Position numbers and translations under genes: made by a program
The notes under the pieces: model-generated
Database searches by the model: none
What the model was told of the DNA's origin: nothing
The model's input: the letters and a program-made list of their open reading frames with translations, nothing else
Assembly (NCBI GenBank): GCA_965371225.1
Contig: CBDUXP010000080.1
Coordinates: 1-16,168, forward strand
DNA: 16,168 nucleotides
Direction: 5' to 3'
Source of the DNA: CBDUXP01 sp965371225 [NCBI: uncultured bacterium]
GTDB lineage: Bacteria > Abyssobacteria > SURF-5 > CBDUXP01
Shown: in pieces, positions 7,497 to 14,403 of the stretch
Position numbering within the stretch: the first letter of the stretch is position 1
Layout of the letters: each line of letters begins with the position of its first letter

Positions 7497-8297
7497 ATGG
7501 CATACGAACAGATTCAGTACGAAACGCGGGACGACGTGGCGCTCATCACGTTGAACCGGCCGGCCCGGCTCAATGCGTGGACGCCGCAGATGGCGGCTGA
7601 ATTGGCCGACGCTATCGAGGACGCCAACGGGAACAACGGCATTGGTGCGATCATCCTCACCGGCGCCGGGCGGGGGTTCTGTGCGGGCGCGGACATGGAA
7701 GTTACCTTTAAGAAGCGCATCGACGGGGTCGACCCCGGTGACAACACCGCGGAAGGGGACGGCGGGATGCCCGCGGGGTTGGATTGGGTGGCGCTCATGC
7801 GGCGTTCCAAGCCCATGGTCGCGGCGGTGAACGGCGCGGCGGTGGGCGTGGGCCTGACCATGATCCTGCCGTGCGACGTGATCGTCGCCTCCGAGAAAGC
7901 GCGCTTCGGCATGCTCTTCATCAAGGTGGGGCTGGTGCCAGAGCTGGCCAGTACGCATTTCCTCGTGCAGCGCATGGGCTTCGGGCGCGCGAGTGAAATG
8001 TGTCTCTCCGGCCGCCTCTACCCCGCAGACGAGGCATTGGCGGCGGGGCTCGTTGAACGGGTGGCGCCACCCGACGGCCTGCTGGATTGCGCGCTGGACA
8101 TCGCGCGCGGGATCGCCGGCAACGCGCCGCCGCAACTGCGCATGATCAAGGACCTGCTCACGCGCAACGGGTCGGCCACGGACCTCAGCGAAGTGCAGCG
8201 CCGGGAAACCGAATTGCTGCGCGTGTGCTGGGAGACGCCGGAGCACGCCGAAGCGGTGAACGCGTTCATGGAGAAGCGGCCGCCCCGCTTCCGCTAA
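7497..8297 (+). CDS. Crotonase-fold enoyl-CoA hydratase/isomerase family protein
   Basis: A 266-aa enzyme of the enoyl-CoA hydratase/isomerase superfamily, acting on acyl-CoA thioesters. The oxyanion-hole regions are present: NRPARLNAW at 20-28, GRGFCAGADM at 58-67, and AAVNGAAVGVG at 109-119. The residues matching the two hydratase glutamates (rat Glu144 and Glu164) are T121 and F141 by my hand alignment. A glutamate instead sits at E149 in GLVPELAST, the place used by the peroxisomal-type delta3,delta2-enoyl-CoA isomerases (PEGCSS in human ECI2). An isomerase-type reaction is therefore more likely than hydration. The ATG at 7497 begins MAYEQIQYE, the natural family N-terminus. It converges with the dehydrogenase-fold gene 6 bp downstream. 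Confidence 0.9.
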   Translation: MAYEQIQYETRDDVALITLNRPARLNAWTPQMAAELADAIEDANGNNGIGAIILTGAGRGFCAGADMEVTFKKRIDGVDPGDNTAEGDGGMPAGLDWVALMRRSKPMVAAVNGAAVGVGLTMILPCDVIVASEKARFGMLFIKVGLVPELASTHFLVQRMGFGRASEMCLSGRLYPADEALAAGLVERVAPPDGLLDCALDIARGIAGNAPPQLRMIKDLLTRNGSATDLSEVQRRETELLRVCWETPEHAEAVNAFMEKRPPRFR

Positions 8298-8303
8298 GGG
8301 CGT

Positions 8304-9449
8304 TCAGGAGAGCCAGGCGACGGCGTTCAGTTGGTCGAACGCCAATCCCCAGGGCGGCCGCAGGAATCCGAGCGCCCGCACGTCCTGGGCCCAGCCACTG
8401 AAGGGCGCGCTCCGCGAGAACGTCCCGCCGCCGAGCACCTTGCAGATGCGCCCGAGCAGCGCCTCGGCCAGCTCCGCGATCACAGTCTTCGCCCGCAGAG
8501 AGGTGGGCAGGAGAAACGCCTCTGTTTCCGTAGCGCGCAGCATGCCCGCGTAGGCCTGCTGGATGAGCCAGGCATCGTTCTGCGCGCGGATCCACTCCAC
8601 CTGTTCGTACGGGCGGAGCGCGTCGCTGCGCGGGGCGAGCTTCGCCTGCGCCGCCGCGACCGCATTCTCCACGACGCCGACGATCACCGCGGTGAAGAGA
8701 CAGTTCGCAAAGGCGCCGCATTGGGGTGCGAGTTGCGCCACCTGGCCGGGCCACGCGATGCGCGTGGCGGGAAACCCCTCAAACCGGAACGCGTGGCTTT
8801 GCGTCGCGCACATCCCGTGCCCGTCCCATTCCCGCAGGAGCGTGACGCCGGTCGACCCGTCCCAGGGTGCGCCGCGCATCTCGACGAAAAAGAGGTCCGG
8901 TACCTGTTCCTCCTCCACGACCGCCGTGGTGGTCATGAACGCGGACACGCCCGACCCGCTGCCAAAGTGCTTCTCGCCCGTCAAGCGGTAGGGGCCGTCT
9001 GCCCCGTCCCGCCGCGCGACGGCGCGGGTTTTCATGATGTCCCCGCCGCTGCCCGGTTCACTCGTGATCGTGCCCCAGAGGGCGCCCTCGCGGACACTGT
9101 CGAATACCTGCGTGCGCTGTGCGCGCCAGGCCGCCGTATCGGGTTCGGGCACCTCCTCCGTGCACAGCCAGAAGCTCAGCACCGCCGGATGCATGGCGCA
9201 GACGAGCGCGACGGATGGATCGCCGTGCGCGAGGGTCCGGAGGATTTCGCACGTGGGGCGCGTGGAGGCGGCGAAGCTTTCGAACAGGCCGCCCTCCGCA
9301 ACCGGCAGGCCGACTCCCAGGTAGCCTGCGTCGCGCACGCGCGCGAAATCCGCTTCTTCTAAGTGCCGGCGCTGTTGGCGCTCCACGTGCTGCGTGGCGA
9401 ACTCGGCGGCCACGGTGTGAATCCGGTCGAGAACAGTCGGTGCGTCCAT
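8304..9449 (-). CDS. Acyl-CoA dehydrogenase-fold flavoprotein without the usual catalytic glutamate
   Basis: A 381-aa protein of the acyl-CoA dehydrogenase superfamily. Family landmarks: an N-terminal helical domain (about 1-120), the flavin/substrate segment ITSEPGSGGD at 128-137, LTGEKHFGSGSG at 156-167 in the beta domain, and a C-terminal four-helix domain with GRICKVLGGGTFSR. At the place where medium-chain enzymes carry the catalytic base in YEGT, this protein has PPWGL, with W367 in the glutamate position. I also see no glutamate at the isovaleryl-CoA dehydrogenase alternative site. It may be a class D flavin monooxygenase of this fold or a non-classical dehydrogenase. The ATG at 9449 has no clear Shine-Dalgarno. 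The neighbouring LLM and crotonase genes fit a small catabolic locus. Confidence 0.88.
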   Translation of the reverse strand: MDAPTVLDRIHTVAAEFATQHVERQQRRHLEEADFARVRDAGYLGVGLPVAEGGLFESFAASTRPTCEILRTLAHGDPSVALVCAMHPAVLSFWLCTEEVPEPDTAAWRAQRTQVFDSVREGALWGTITSEPGSGGDIMKTRAVARRDGADGPYRLTGEKHFGSGSGVSAFMTTTAVVEEEQVPDLFFVEMRGAPWDGSTGVTLLREWDGHGMCATQSHAFRFEGFPATRIAWPGQVAQLAPQCGAFANCLFTAVIVGVVENAVAAAQAKLAPRSDALRPYEQVEWIRAQNDAWLIQQAYAGMLRATETEAFLLPTSLRAKTVIAELAEALLGRICKVLGGGTFSRSAPFSGWAQDVRALGFLRPPWGLAFDQLNAVAWLS

Positions 9450-9464
9450 AGGGCTTCGCCACCA

Positions 9465-9470
9465 GTTATA
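9465..9470 (-). promoter_or_regulatory. Candidate -10 box upstream of the acyl-CoA dehydrogenase-fold gene
   Basis: On the - strand the sequence reads TATAAC (5 of 6 to consensus) 15 nt before the ATG at 9449. No good -35 box is found at 17-18 bp (TGAACG/CTGAAC, 3 of 6). If it is used, the 5' leader would be only about 7-10 nt, too short for a Shine-Dalgarno. Confidence 0.3.
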
Positions 9471-9569
9471 CAGGGTGGCCGAACCTCCGTTCAGGTGCGC
9501 GGAACGCCCGGCGGGGCCACGGTGGATCGAGCAGGCGCTGGCGGGCGAGACGGCAGCGGCCGGGCCGGC

Positions 9570-10700
9570 CTAGCGCTGGTACACCTGTCCCTTGACGCTG
9601 GTGGGGATGAGTGAGTCGATGCCGCCCAACCCCGAACCGTCATACTTCTGCACGAACGTCTGGGATGCCGCGCCCAACTGATTCGCCAGGCCGGCGCTGA
9701 TGGAGGTGGACGTGTCGACGCTGGCGGGGACGGCGTTCACCGCGGCCGACAGTTCCGGCACGTTCACGGCTCCCAGGGCCTGGGTGAGGTTCCCGCGCGC
9801 GCGGTTGACCCGCTCGATCATGGCCTGATGGAAGGTGCCGCCCGTCTCCTTCACGCCCGCGATGTTGCGCAGGCTGTACTCCAGATCGACCATCTGGCCG
9901 ACGAGATAGAGGCGGCGGCGCTGGTTGGCCGTCGCCGGGCGGTTGGTCGGCGCATCCGGCGCACCGGCCGACGTGGCGAAGCTATGGCGGATTTCGCCCT
10001 GGCTCCAGGAGACCAGCTCGAACTCCTGGCTGCTGGCCAAATGCTGCCCCGTGTTCACGATCTGCTCGTTGGGAACGGTGTGGCACCCGAAGCAGTTCGT
10101 CGCGATATCGTAAATCCGGCTGGAGTGGATCATGCCTTTGGCTTCGGCCACTTTCAGCCGCGCGCCCCGCGCCGCCGGGCTGCCCTTCTTCCCTTCGCCC
10201 CACTGGATGGTCTGGCCGTTGGGATCGCCCCCCACCTTGTTGTGTATATCGTTCCAGTCCTTCGCGGGGCCGTGGCAAGATTCGCAGGACGCGCCCCACG
10301 TAGCCGACAGTTTCCCGTTGGGTTTCACGATGTTCGTATAGTGGCATTGGCGGCATTGGCCGGCGCGCTTCATGCTGCGCTGCCCCATGTTCGCCAGCAC
10401 CGTCTTCGCTTTCGGCGAGCGATGGCGGTCCTTGAAGGTGGCGTAATGCCGCGTATGGAGCCAGGCTTCGTGTTCCAGCGCGTGACAGGTGGCGCAGTTG
10501 TTGTCGAACTTCTCCGGCCCGACGATCTTCGCGGCCCGCGCCATCTCTTGCGCTTCGGTCAGCCCGGCGACCGCCTCCGCAGACGCCGTCCGCTGCGTCA
10601 CGAGGCCCAGGCCGCCCAGCACCAGACCCGCGACCAGCGTGCGCCCGAGGACCGAGCCGGGACGCCGTCCGCCCGTCCTCGCCATACCTTGCTGTTTCAT
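9570..10700 (-). CDS. Tetrahaem c-type cytochrome, cytochrome c554-like, exported
   Basis: A 376-aa periplasmic or outer-surface electron carrier. A signal peptide (about 16-42, hydrophobic core TLVAGLVLGGLGLV, likely cleavage at ASA-EA) precedes four haem-binding CXXCH motifs: CATCH 69-73, CRQCH 116-120, CESCH 139-143 and CFGCH 203-207. Extra histidines in the same half (for example HTRHY after the first motif) are likely distal ligands. The arrangement resembles the cytochrome c554 family, with a haem-free C-terminal helical part (about 230-376, including LYLVGQMVDLEYSLR) that I have seen in other multihaem proteins. The ATG at 10700 is chosen because GAAGGG lies just upstream. Longer in-frame extensions are antisense to the beta-barrel gene and look non-coding. 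It is the last gene of the cytochrome/beta-barrel cluster, 61 bp after the porin. Confidence 0.9.
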   Translation of the reverse strand: MKQQGMARTGGRRPGSVLGRTLVAGLVLGGLGLVTQRTASAEAVAGLTEAQEMARAAKIVGPEKFDNNCATCHALEHEAWLHTRHYATFKDRHRSPKAKTVLANMGQRSMKRAGQCRQCHYTNIVKPNGKLSATWGASCESCHGPAKDWNDIHNKVGGDPNGQTIQWGEGKKGSPAARGARLKVAEAKGMIHSSRIYDIATNCFGCHTVPNEQIVNTGQHLASSQEFELVSWSQGEIRHSFATSAGAPDAPTNRPATANQRRRLYLVGQMVDLEYSLRNIAGVKETGGTFHQAMIERVNRARGNLTQALGAVNVPELSAAVNAVPASVDTSTSISAGLANQLGAASQTFVQKYDGSGLGGIDSLIPTSVKGQVYQR

Positions 10701-10761
10701 CGCACCCTTCTTTCCCAGTATCGTGCCCAGGTCGCGCAGCGGCCCGGCCGGCGTCGGCTGC

Positions 10762-12339
10762 TTAGAACGCGTACCGCAGTTCCACGCGCGAGCCCCAGCC
10801 CTCATCGCGCGCCTCGGCGACGGAGCCGTGCAAATCCAACTGCAGCAGCACGCGTTGGCCGAACGCCTGCTGATAGCGCAGGGACAGCGCGCCCACGCCC
10901 GCGTTGATATCGTTCGTGTCCTTCCGCCAGCCCAACTCGGCGAGGAGACTCTTGCGGAATCCATGGTCCAGGAACCACTGGTAGCCCACTGCGCCGCCGA
11001 CCACATCCTGGGCGAAGTTCGGCACGGGCGCGGCGAACCGGCCGAGCCCCTGCCCGGCGAAGTTGATCCCCGCACGGCCCATGGGGCCGCCCGTGCCCGG
11101 CATGCGCGCCGCGGGCGTGTAATTGTCGATGGCCCAGAACAGGGTCCCGTACAGCAGGTTCTCGGTCCAGGCCGGCGTGTACGACGCTTCCGCGAAGAGC
11201 ACGACCCCGTCGTCCAGCACGGAGGACGGCGCCATGCCTTTCGGGATGCGGTCATCCAAGGCGTGCGACATGACGGCGCGGAAGGCCGTCTGGACCTTGC
11301 CGATGCGCTGCACAAAGCTCAACCCCGCGTAGATCCCGTCCGTATCCGGATCCTCCATTGCGAAATCGTTGTCCCCTTCGTCGTACACGTACACCACGTC
11401 GAAATTCACCGTCGTCGCGGTAAAGTCCGCGATGACCGACCAGAGGAACAGGTGGGTGTCATCCACCTCCATGTTGTTGCCCCGGTTGATCTCGTCCCAG
11501 GCCCAGAGGAATGACAGTTGCAGGTTCTGGCCGTACGGAAACGCGATCTGGTTCTTCGTGATGCCGAAAGCATCCATGGTGTCGAAAATGAGGATGCCTT
11601 CCTGGAAGAAGAGCGGCTGGCGGCCCACGACCACATGGATGTCCAGCGGCGACTGGTCGCGCATGTCCAGGTTCGGGATCAGCTCGGCGAGTTCGGCCTC
11701 GAAGAACAGCGACGTGATGTCCGCATTGAAGTGGTTGGTGGAATCGGTATCGAACCCCCGGTTGTCGGGCCGGAAGTTGTATCCCGAGAACTGCCCCGTA
11801 GTGGGATTCGCGGAGGGAAAATTGTCGTCCAGCGGCCGCATGCCCACCACGATCCGCTCCGTCGAGTTCGTGAGCTTGATATTCGCGAAGATGTCCAGCC
11901 GATTGGCGTACTCCGAGAACACGATGTCCCCGTTGTCGAACGATTGCACCGCGGTGCGGTACAGGCCCGAGACGAGGATCGACGGCTGCAACACGCCGCC
12001 ACCCGGCAATTCCAACCCGCGTCGGATGTTCCCCGTCCCCACGAAGCGATCCCCGATCTCGAGGCGCAGCGGGCGGTCGGGCACGGCCTCCGGATCCACG
12101 GTGGGCACGAACTCATCGGAAATGCGGCTGGTCCGCGCGCCCGGCGGCCCGAAGGGGTAATACCCGAGCGTCTTGAACCACTCCCAGGGATGCCACTCCC
12201 CGTCCCCCTCCACCTCGCCGTGGTGCGCATCCTCCTCCGCAAAGGCCGGCAGCCCTGCCGGGCCAGCCAGGCAGATGGCGGCGGTCACGAGGGCGCAAAA
12301 CAGCCCCCCCCGTACGCGTGTGCTCCCCGTCTCCCTCAT
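10762..12339 (-). CDS. Outer-membrane beta-barrel (porin-like) protein in the cytochrome cluster
   Basis: A 525-aa predicted outer-membrane protein. A signal peptide (core GGLFCALVTAAICLAGPAG, likely cleavage at AFA-EED) is followed by a short His- and Trp-containing stretch (AHHGEVEGDGEWHPWEWF) and then many alternating-residue beta strands separated by Asn/Asp/Gly loops. The protein ends RVELRYAF with a terminal phenylalanine, the usual sorting signal of outer-membrane barrels. The ATG at 12339 is preferred to that at 12369: it has AGGA 8 nt upstream and gives a normal-length signal peptide, though a 535-aa form is possible. It carries no CXXCH motif. Lying between cytochrome genes, it is a candidate sheath for a haem chain across the outer membrane, or simply a co-expressed porin. 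It is shorter than MtrB/PioB-type barrels as I recall them. Confidence 0.85.
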   Translation of the reverse strand: MRETGSTRVRGGLFCALVTAAICLAGPAGLPAFAEEDAHHGEVEGDGEWHPWEWFKTLGYYPFGPPGARTSRISDEFVPTVDPEAVPDRPLRLEIGDRFVGTGNIRRGLELPGGGVLQPSILVSGLYRTAVQSFDNGDIVFSEYANRLDIFANIKLTNSTERIVVGMRPLDDNFPSANPTTGQFSGYNFRPDNRGFDTDSTNHFNADITSLFFEAELAELIPNLDMRDQSPLDIHVVVGRQPLFFQEGILIFDTMDAFGITKNQIAFPYGQNLQLSFLWAWDEINRGNNMEVDDTHLFLWSVIADFTATTVNFDVVYVYDEGDNDFAMEDPDTDGIYAGLSFVQRIGKVQTAFRAVMSHALDDRIPKGMAPSSVLDDGVVLFAEASYTPAWTENLLYGTLFWAIDNYTPAARMPGTGGPMGRAGINFAGQGLGRFAAPVPNFAQDVVGGAVGYQWFLDHGFRKSLLAELGWRKDTNDINAGVGALSLRYQQAFGQRVLLQLDLHGSVAEARDEGWGSRVELRYAF

Positions 12340-12440
12340 AATGCTCGTCCTACTCGGGTGCGGCGCCATACGGCTTCCAGGCCCCCCCGGCCCCGCGCCC
12401 GCGATTGTGGGAGTGCTCTCCCTAGTCCACAGCCATCCTC
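12340..12440. other. Spacer between the pentahaem and beta-barrel genes
   Basis: 101 bp without a gene. A weak hairpin, GGGAG/CTCCC with a 4-nt loop (12409-12422), lies just past the pentahaem stop, with no T-run. Read-through into the beta-barrel gene is therefore likely. Confidence 0.4.
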
Positions 12441-14321
12441 TTACTCACCGGACGCGGTGGGGGCCGCCTCGGCCTCGGCCCGCCCGCCGCCGGCATGCAC
12501 GTGGAAAAGCAGTTCCCGTTCCCACACCACCTGGTGCCCCGCCACGAGCGCCGTGGAGGCGGCGCGCGCGCTAATGCCGTAATCGAAGCCCACGTGCCGG
12601 ATGGCGTTCAGCAGGTTCACCGGCGCCATGGCGGCTTTGAGTTCGATGTGGGCGGTGTAGGGCCCCTTGCCCGTCAGATCGCGGCCGGGGATCTTGTACT
12701 TGCCCCACCGGGACGCGCCCGGCTGGAGCCCCTGCCGATGCTTGCGCGCGCCGAAGTGGCGCCCGATCAGGGCGCTCGACCGGCGCTCCGGCTGCAAGAA
12801 CCGCAGCGCCGTCAAGGTGATCGGCACGGCCAGCACGCGCTCCTGCTCGGGGCCGCGCACGCTGAAGGTCAGGAAGCGCCCCTGGAGGCTGAACAAACTC
12901 TTGTCCAGCGGCAGTTCGCCGTTGTGCACGTAGAGGGAATGCGTGTCGCGCAGGTCGCCGTTGGGATCCAGGTCGCCGGACTCGAAGATGGTGGTGCCCT
13001 CGGCGTCCGTCACCCACACGTGAATCCACACCAGCCGCTCCGCATCGAAGCCCGTGGGCACGTTATGCCCATCAGTGCCGCTGGCCAGCTTGATGCGCCA
13101 GGCCAGCCCCCGCTCGTCGGCCCGGTCGATCACCATGTCGTCGATGAGGTACGCCGTCCGGAAGAGCTTGATGCGCTCAGCCGCGATGAGGTCCAGCAGT
13201 TCCTGGTTTTCCTCGACGATCGCCCGCGCGTCGTACCGGTCGTCGATCGAGGCCCAGCGTTCCGGGAACTCGTCATCGTCGGGCTCCGTGTCTTCGAAAT
13301 CGTCCGTGCCCCAGCCGGCCGCCACGTCGAATTCCAGCCATTCGCGGATCGTGGCCAACCCCCGCGCCGTCGGGTCGTCCTTCTCGTCCTCCTCCTTGAT
13401 CGCCAGGATGTTCAGCGGGAACAAGGCCGGCGGCAACACGGAGTAGTCGGGCCCCACAAACATGTGGTTGGTGAGTTTGCGCGGCGCGGTCTTGATGCTG
13501 CCCACCACCGCGGCGGGCCCCCACGCGTAGTTCAACCGCTCGAAGTCCGGATGCAGCGGATGCGCCAGGGTCTTACCCGGCTCCTTGCCCATGTGGCAGT
13601 CCTGGCAGGAGACGTTGTTCCGGGCCGCCGGGGAGTTCTTCCATTCACTGAAGGCGTCCTCGAGCCGGAACCCGTTGAGTTCCACCACGTCGTGGCAGGA
13701 GCCGCAGAAGCCGCTGGTCCGCATGGCCGGCAATTCGCGCACTTCCCCGTGCACCTGCCGCCCCGCCTTGTTCGGGTCGGTGATCAGCCCCCCCTCCTTG
13801 ATGACGCGCTGCAGTTCCGCGTTGTTCCCTGTCGGGCCGTAGATGGGGGCGGTGAGGGGCCCTTCCACGAGCGCTAACCGGCCGGAAATCTTGCCGTACG
13901 TCTGGCTGACGCGGTGGCAGACCACGCAGGTGACCCCCTCGCGCGAGGTGGGGTACCGGTCGATGTTGCTCATGAACTCGCGTTCGCGCAGGTTCATGCC
14001 CACCGGCGTATGGCAGCGGATGCAGAAGTCGCCCAGGGTCCCGTTGGTCAGCTGGCTGAGGGTGCCCTGCATCGCATTGAACACGGGGCTCATCTGCGCG
14101 TAGGCGTGTTGGGAGATGGACCACTCGCGGTATTGCTGCGGGTGGCATTCGCCACAAGTGGTGGCCGACGGGTATCGGTCGGCGGGATCCACCGCCGGCG
14201 CATCCGCCGCCCCCGCGGCCGGCGCCCAACACAGCAGCGCGGCCACGAGCCCCAAGATCGAGATGTATCGAGTCCCGCGATCAGACGCGCAGGAAGTGCC
14301 CCACCGAATAGAGATACTCAC
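12441..14321 (-). CDS. Pentahaem c-type cytochrome with a large haem-free C-terminal domain
   Basis: A 626-aa exported multihaem protein. The signal peptide core is ISILGLVAALLCWAPAAGA, cleaved near GA-AD. Five CXXCH motifs follow in the N-terminal 245 residues: CGECH 56-60, CIRCH 100-104, CVVCH 132-136, CGSCH 206-210 and CQDCH 239-243. The first is followed by the c554-type EWSISQHAYAQM context, whose histidine is a likely distal ligand. The remaining ~380 residues have no CXXCH. They include a strongly acidic stretch (EEDEKDD; DDFEDTEPDDDEF) and a beta-rich domain beginning HNVPTGFDAERLVWIHVWV. The start is GTG at 14321, set by the very strong AGGAGGGGGG at 14328-14337; the longer in-frame start at 14342 would put this Shine-Dalgarno inside the gene. 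Expected to pass electrons within the periplasm or at the outer surface. I know no exact named homologue. Confidence 0.88.
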   Translation of the reverse strand: MSISIRWGTSCASDRGTRYISILGLVAALLCWAPAAGAADAPAVDPADRYPSATTCGECHPQQYREWSISQHAYAQMSPVFNAMQGTLSQLTNGTLGDFCIRCHTPVGMNLREREFMSNIDRYPTSREGVTCVVCHRVSQTYGKISGRLALVEGPLTAPIYGPTGNNAELQRVIKEGGLITDPNKAGRQVHGEVRELPAMRTSGFCGSCHDVVELNGFRLEDAFSEWKNSPAARNNVSCQDCHMGKEPGKTLAHPLHPDFERLNYAWGPAAVVGSIKTAPRKLTNHMFVGPDYSVLPPALFPLNILAIKEEDEKDDPTARGLATIREWLEFDVAAGWGTDDFEDTEPDDDEFPERWASIDDRYDARAIVEENQELLDLIAAERIKLFRTAYLIDDMVIDRADERGLAWRIKLASGTDGHNVPTGFDAERLVWIHVWVTDAEGTTIFESGDLDPNGDLRDTHSLYVHNGELPLDKSLFSLQGRFLTFSVRGPEQERVLAVPITLTALRFLQPERRSSALIGRHFGARKHRQGLQPGASRWGKYKIPGRDLTGKGPYTAHIELKAAMAPVNLLNAIRHVGFDYGISARAASTALVAGHQVVWERELLFHVHAGGGRAEAEAAPTASGE

Positions 14322-14327
14322 AAACTG

Positions 14328-14337
14328 CCCCCCTCCT
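14328..14337 (-). promoter_or_regulatory. Strong Shine-Dalgarno fixing the GTG start of the pentahaem cytochrome
   Basis: The - strand reads AGGAGGGGGG, then CAGTTT, then GTG at 14321. The spacing fits initiation at 14321 and excludes the upstream in-frame GTG at 14342. Confidence 0.7.
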
Positions 14338-14403
14338 GTCACTCAGCGCCGGTACTTTAGCCGAAGCGGGGCGCACCCGACAAGCAGCACGCTCCGCCAC
14401 CCC

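Noticed and set aside
8331-9362. 343-codon + strand frame over the acyl-CoA dehydrogenase-fold gene
   Set aside because: Shadow of a gene with clear family motifs on the other strand; Arg-rich composition.
10701-11315. Upstream extension of the tetrahaem cytochrome frame
   Set aside because: It overlaps the C-terminal part of the beta-barrel gene, is Arg/Pro/Ser-rich, and precedes a proper signal peptide starting at 10700.
12495-13877. 460-codon + strand frame over the pentahaem cytochrome
   Set aside because: Antisense to five CXXCH motifs and a signal peptide with a strong Shine-Dalgarno; no domain seen on the + strand.
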